Positions 17,714 to 18,657 of a stretch of DNA of 18,657 nt are shown here, in pieces; the stretch's first letter is position 1, and the number at the start of each line of letters is the position of its first letter. Source of the DNA: Spirogloea muscicola (lineage: Eukaryota; Streptophyta; Zygnematophyceae; Spirogloeales; Spirogloeaceae); NCBI GenBank assembly GCA_009602725.1, contig WELB01000104.1, forward strand, positions 193,076-211,732, in the 5' to 3' direction. Made by a program: the position numbers and the translations under genes. The notes below the pieces were generated by a model that was not told the DNA's origin, did no database searches, and worked only from the letters and a program-made list of their open reading frames with translations.

Positions 17714-18615
17714 CTCCTCGCCAATAGGGGGGTTGCGTGCATACTTGGAGCCGCCCACAGCCCAGGGCACTGGGCATGTAGCAGAGATACAAGGTGCCTC
17801 ACTCATAGGCCAAATACACGGGCTGTAGTGCAGCTGTAAGCAAGGAAATGGCGGCTTCCGGCAAAGCATTTGCAGCCGGAATTGTGGGCTGTGGCAATTT
17901 GCGTGCAGGTCCATAGCAACCTTATGTTCAGGATCTGCGATGATCATGCAGTACTCGTCGAGCTGCCATGGCAGATCAGTCAAACAGGTGTTTCAGATGA
18001 GATGTAGGTGCAGACCAGTGTAGGGATCCGGGTGCCGGATGTCTTCGAGGCGGCGCTCGCCCGTCTCCAGGAGGTAATCCACGCGCTCCGGGTTGGCCTG
18101 AGCAAGGAGGTATCGAGGTGCCACTTGGGTACCCGGCAGTGCAGCACCAGGCGTTCGGCGCTGCTGAGGGAGCTGTGCCATTGGATTCGAACCCTTGACC
18201 TTTGGCTTTAGAGACGGATTAGATAAGGTGTTGGTGATGAGAGGGCGCTCACCTCGTGCTTGTTGGCCTCGAAGAGCTCCCGCAGCTTGTCGGCCTGGCG
18301 GCAAAGGCACGGCGCGCCCAGGCCGTGACGGCGGAGGTCAGCAGCCGCATCGGTCGGCTGCGGCTGCGGTCCAGGCGGCGACGGTGGCGGCGGGCAGCGG
18401 AGACGTCGACTGCGACGAGCTCGGCGGCAAGCACTACGGGCGGCTCCCACGAGGAAAGCGGCGCCGGCGGCGGCGGGGGCGCGCACCTCGTCGTAGAAGA
18501 CCTCGCGCTGCACGGCGTAGCTGAGGACCGTCTTGAGCGCGTGGCGGTACAGCGCCCGGACGCGGCGCTGCTGCTCCGCCCCCCGGGCCACCGTCGCCGC
18601 CTTCGCCAGGCTCAT
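17714..18615 (-). CDS. NDUFB9: NADH dehydrogenase (ubiquinone) 1 beta subcomplex subunit 9 (complex I B22, LYR family), last exon not placed
   Basis: An accessory subunit of mitochondrial complex I in the membrane arm; family members bind acyl carrier protein through the LYR motif. Exons are 18615-18487 (from ATG), 18294-18253, 18097-18016 and 17769-17714, all with phases that agree. Spliced, they give a basic N-terminus, VRALYRHALKTVLSYAVQRE (LYR motif at residues 22-24), VFYDE, ADKLRELFEANKHE, ANPERVDYLLETGERR, HPDPYT and VPWAVGGSKYARNPP. The order and the HPDPY-x-VPW-x-x-GGSK signature are those of plant B22. The plant protein is about 117 residues; about 104 are seen here, so a short last exon remains after the GAG/GTGAGC donor at 17713. 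Two poor candidates are a frame starting at 17631 (LLARFWLSMTL, stop) and direct read-through to a stop near 17603. Exon 2 is only 42 bases. Just 42 bases of upstream sequence are in the window. Confidence 0.92.
17856..17881. other. Inverted repeat inside an NDUFB9 intron
   Basis: TTCCGGC and GCCGGAA are exact complements around a 12-base spacer; an inner GCAAA/TTTGC pairing could lengthen the stem with a small bulge. It lies in the 18015-17770 intron. It may be chance or a remnant of a short element. Confidence 0.55.
18183..18193 (-). other. Pol III box B-like match in an NDUFB9 intron
   Basis: On the minus strand GGTTCGAATCC is an exact fit to box B (GGTTCGANNCC). The T-arm stem around it pairs poorly and no box A or acceptor stem is seen, so this is not a tRNA gene. 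It could be a decayed tRNA-derived sequence or chance. Confidence 0.35.
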
Positions 18616-18657
18616 GGCTGCCGCAGCGCGGGCCCGGCGGAGACGGCGGCGGCGCCG

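Noticed and set aside
16639-17828. Plus-strand open frames of 105 and 212 codons after the PAS-receiver gene
   Set aside because: They have no domain or exon-like codon bias, and the second lies antisense to NDUFB9 exon 4 and its 3' side.

Overview
The window looks like nuclear DNA of a green alga, probably of trebouxiophyte type. That organism guess is an inference. The seen facts behind it are GC-rich exons broken by short GT-AG introns (about 90-490 nt) with lower GC, a plant-type mitochondrial complex I subunit, and a eukaryotic two-component receiver gene. There are no bacterial operons, and most long open frames are chance frames in GC-rich or repeated DNA. Two single ambiguous bases (6460, 11501) and a 29-G run at the left end point to assembly limits.

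Three genes can be supported by exon phase and family motifs. (1) On the minus strand, about 6613 to 3256, lies a protein with two RanBP2-type zinc fingers, each followed by a similar short helix and separated by a Gln/Ser/Gly-rich linker. It is a likely single-stranded RNA-binding protein; its N-terminal exon boundary is unclear. (2) On the plus strand, about 11489 to 15635, lies a PAS/PAC sensor domain joined by a long disordered linker to a complete response-regulator receiver domain, with no histidine kinase between them. Its first exon is not found. (3) On the minus strand, 18615 to about 17714, lies the LYR-family complex I subunit NDUFB9 (B22), complete except for a short last exon.

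Layout: 1-1700 is repeats plus a possible exon scrap at the very start; 1700-3255 is lower-GC noncoding DNA containing the presumed 3' UTR of the zinc-finger gene; 3256-6810 is the zinc-finger gene and its 5' exon; 6750-6890 is its promoter zone with G-boxes and a CRE palindrome; 6900-10860 is a repeat-rich intergenic block holding GC-rich islands; 10860-11490 is the 5' region of the PAS-receiver gene, also with G-boxes; 11489-15635 is that gene; 15636-17700 is the convergent intergenic/3' UTR zone; 17714-18657 is NDUFB9. The zinc-finger and PAS-receiver genes are divergent, the PAS-receiver and NDUFB9 genes convergent. Nothing shows that the three genes act in one pathway.

The most unusual structure is a family of interspersed repeats, at least a dozen copies in both orientations, built around a conserved small hairpin (GGGCTG..CAGCCC type). 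It includes near-identical recent copies, a degenerate tandem array at 7000-7500, and a second associated repeat module.
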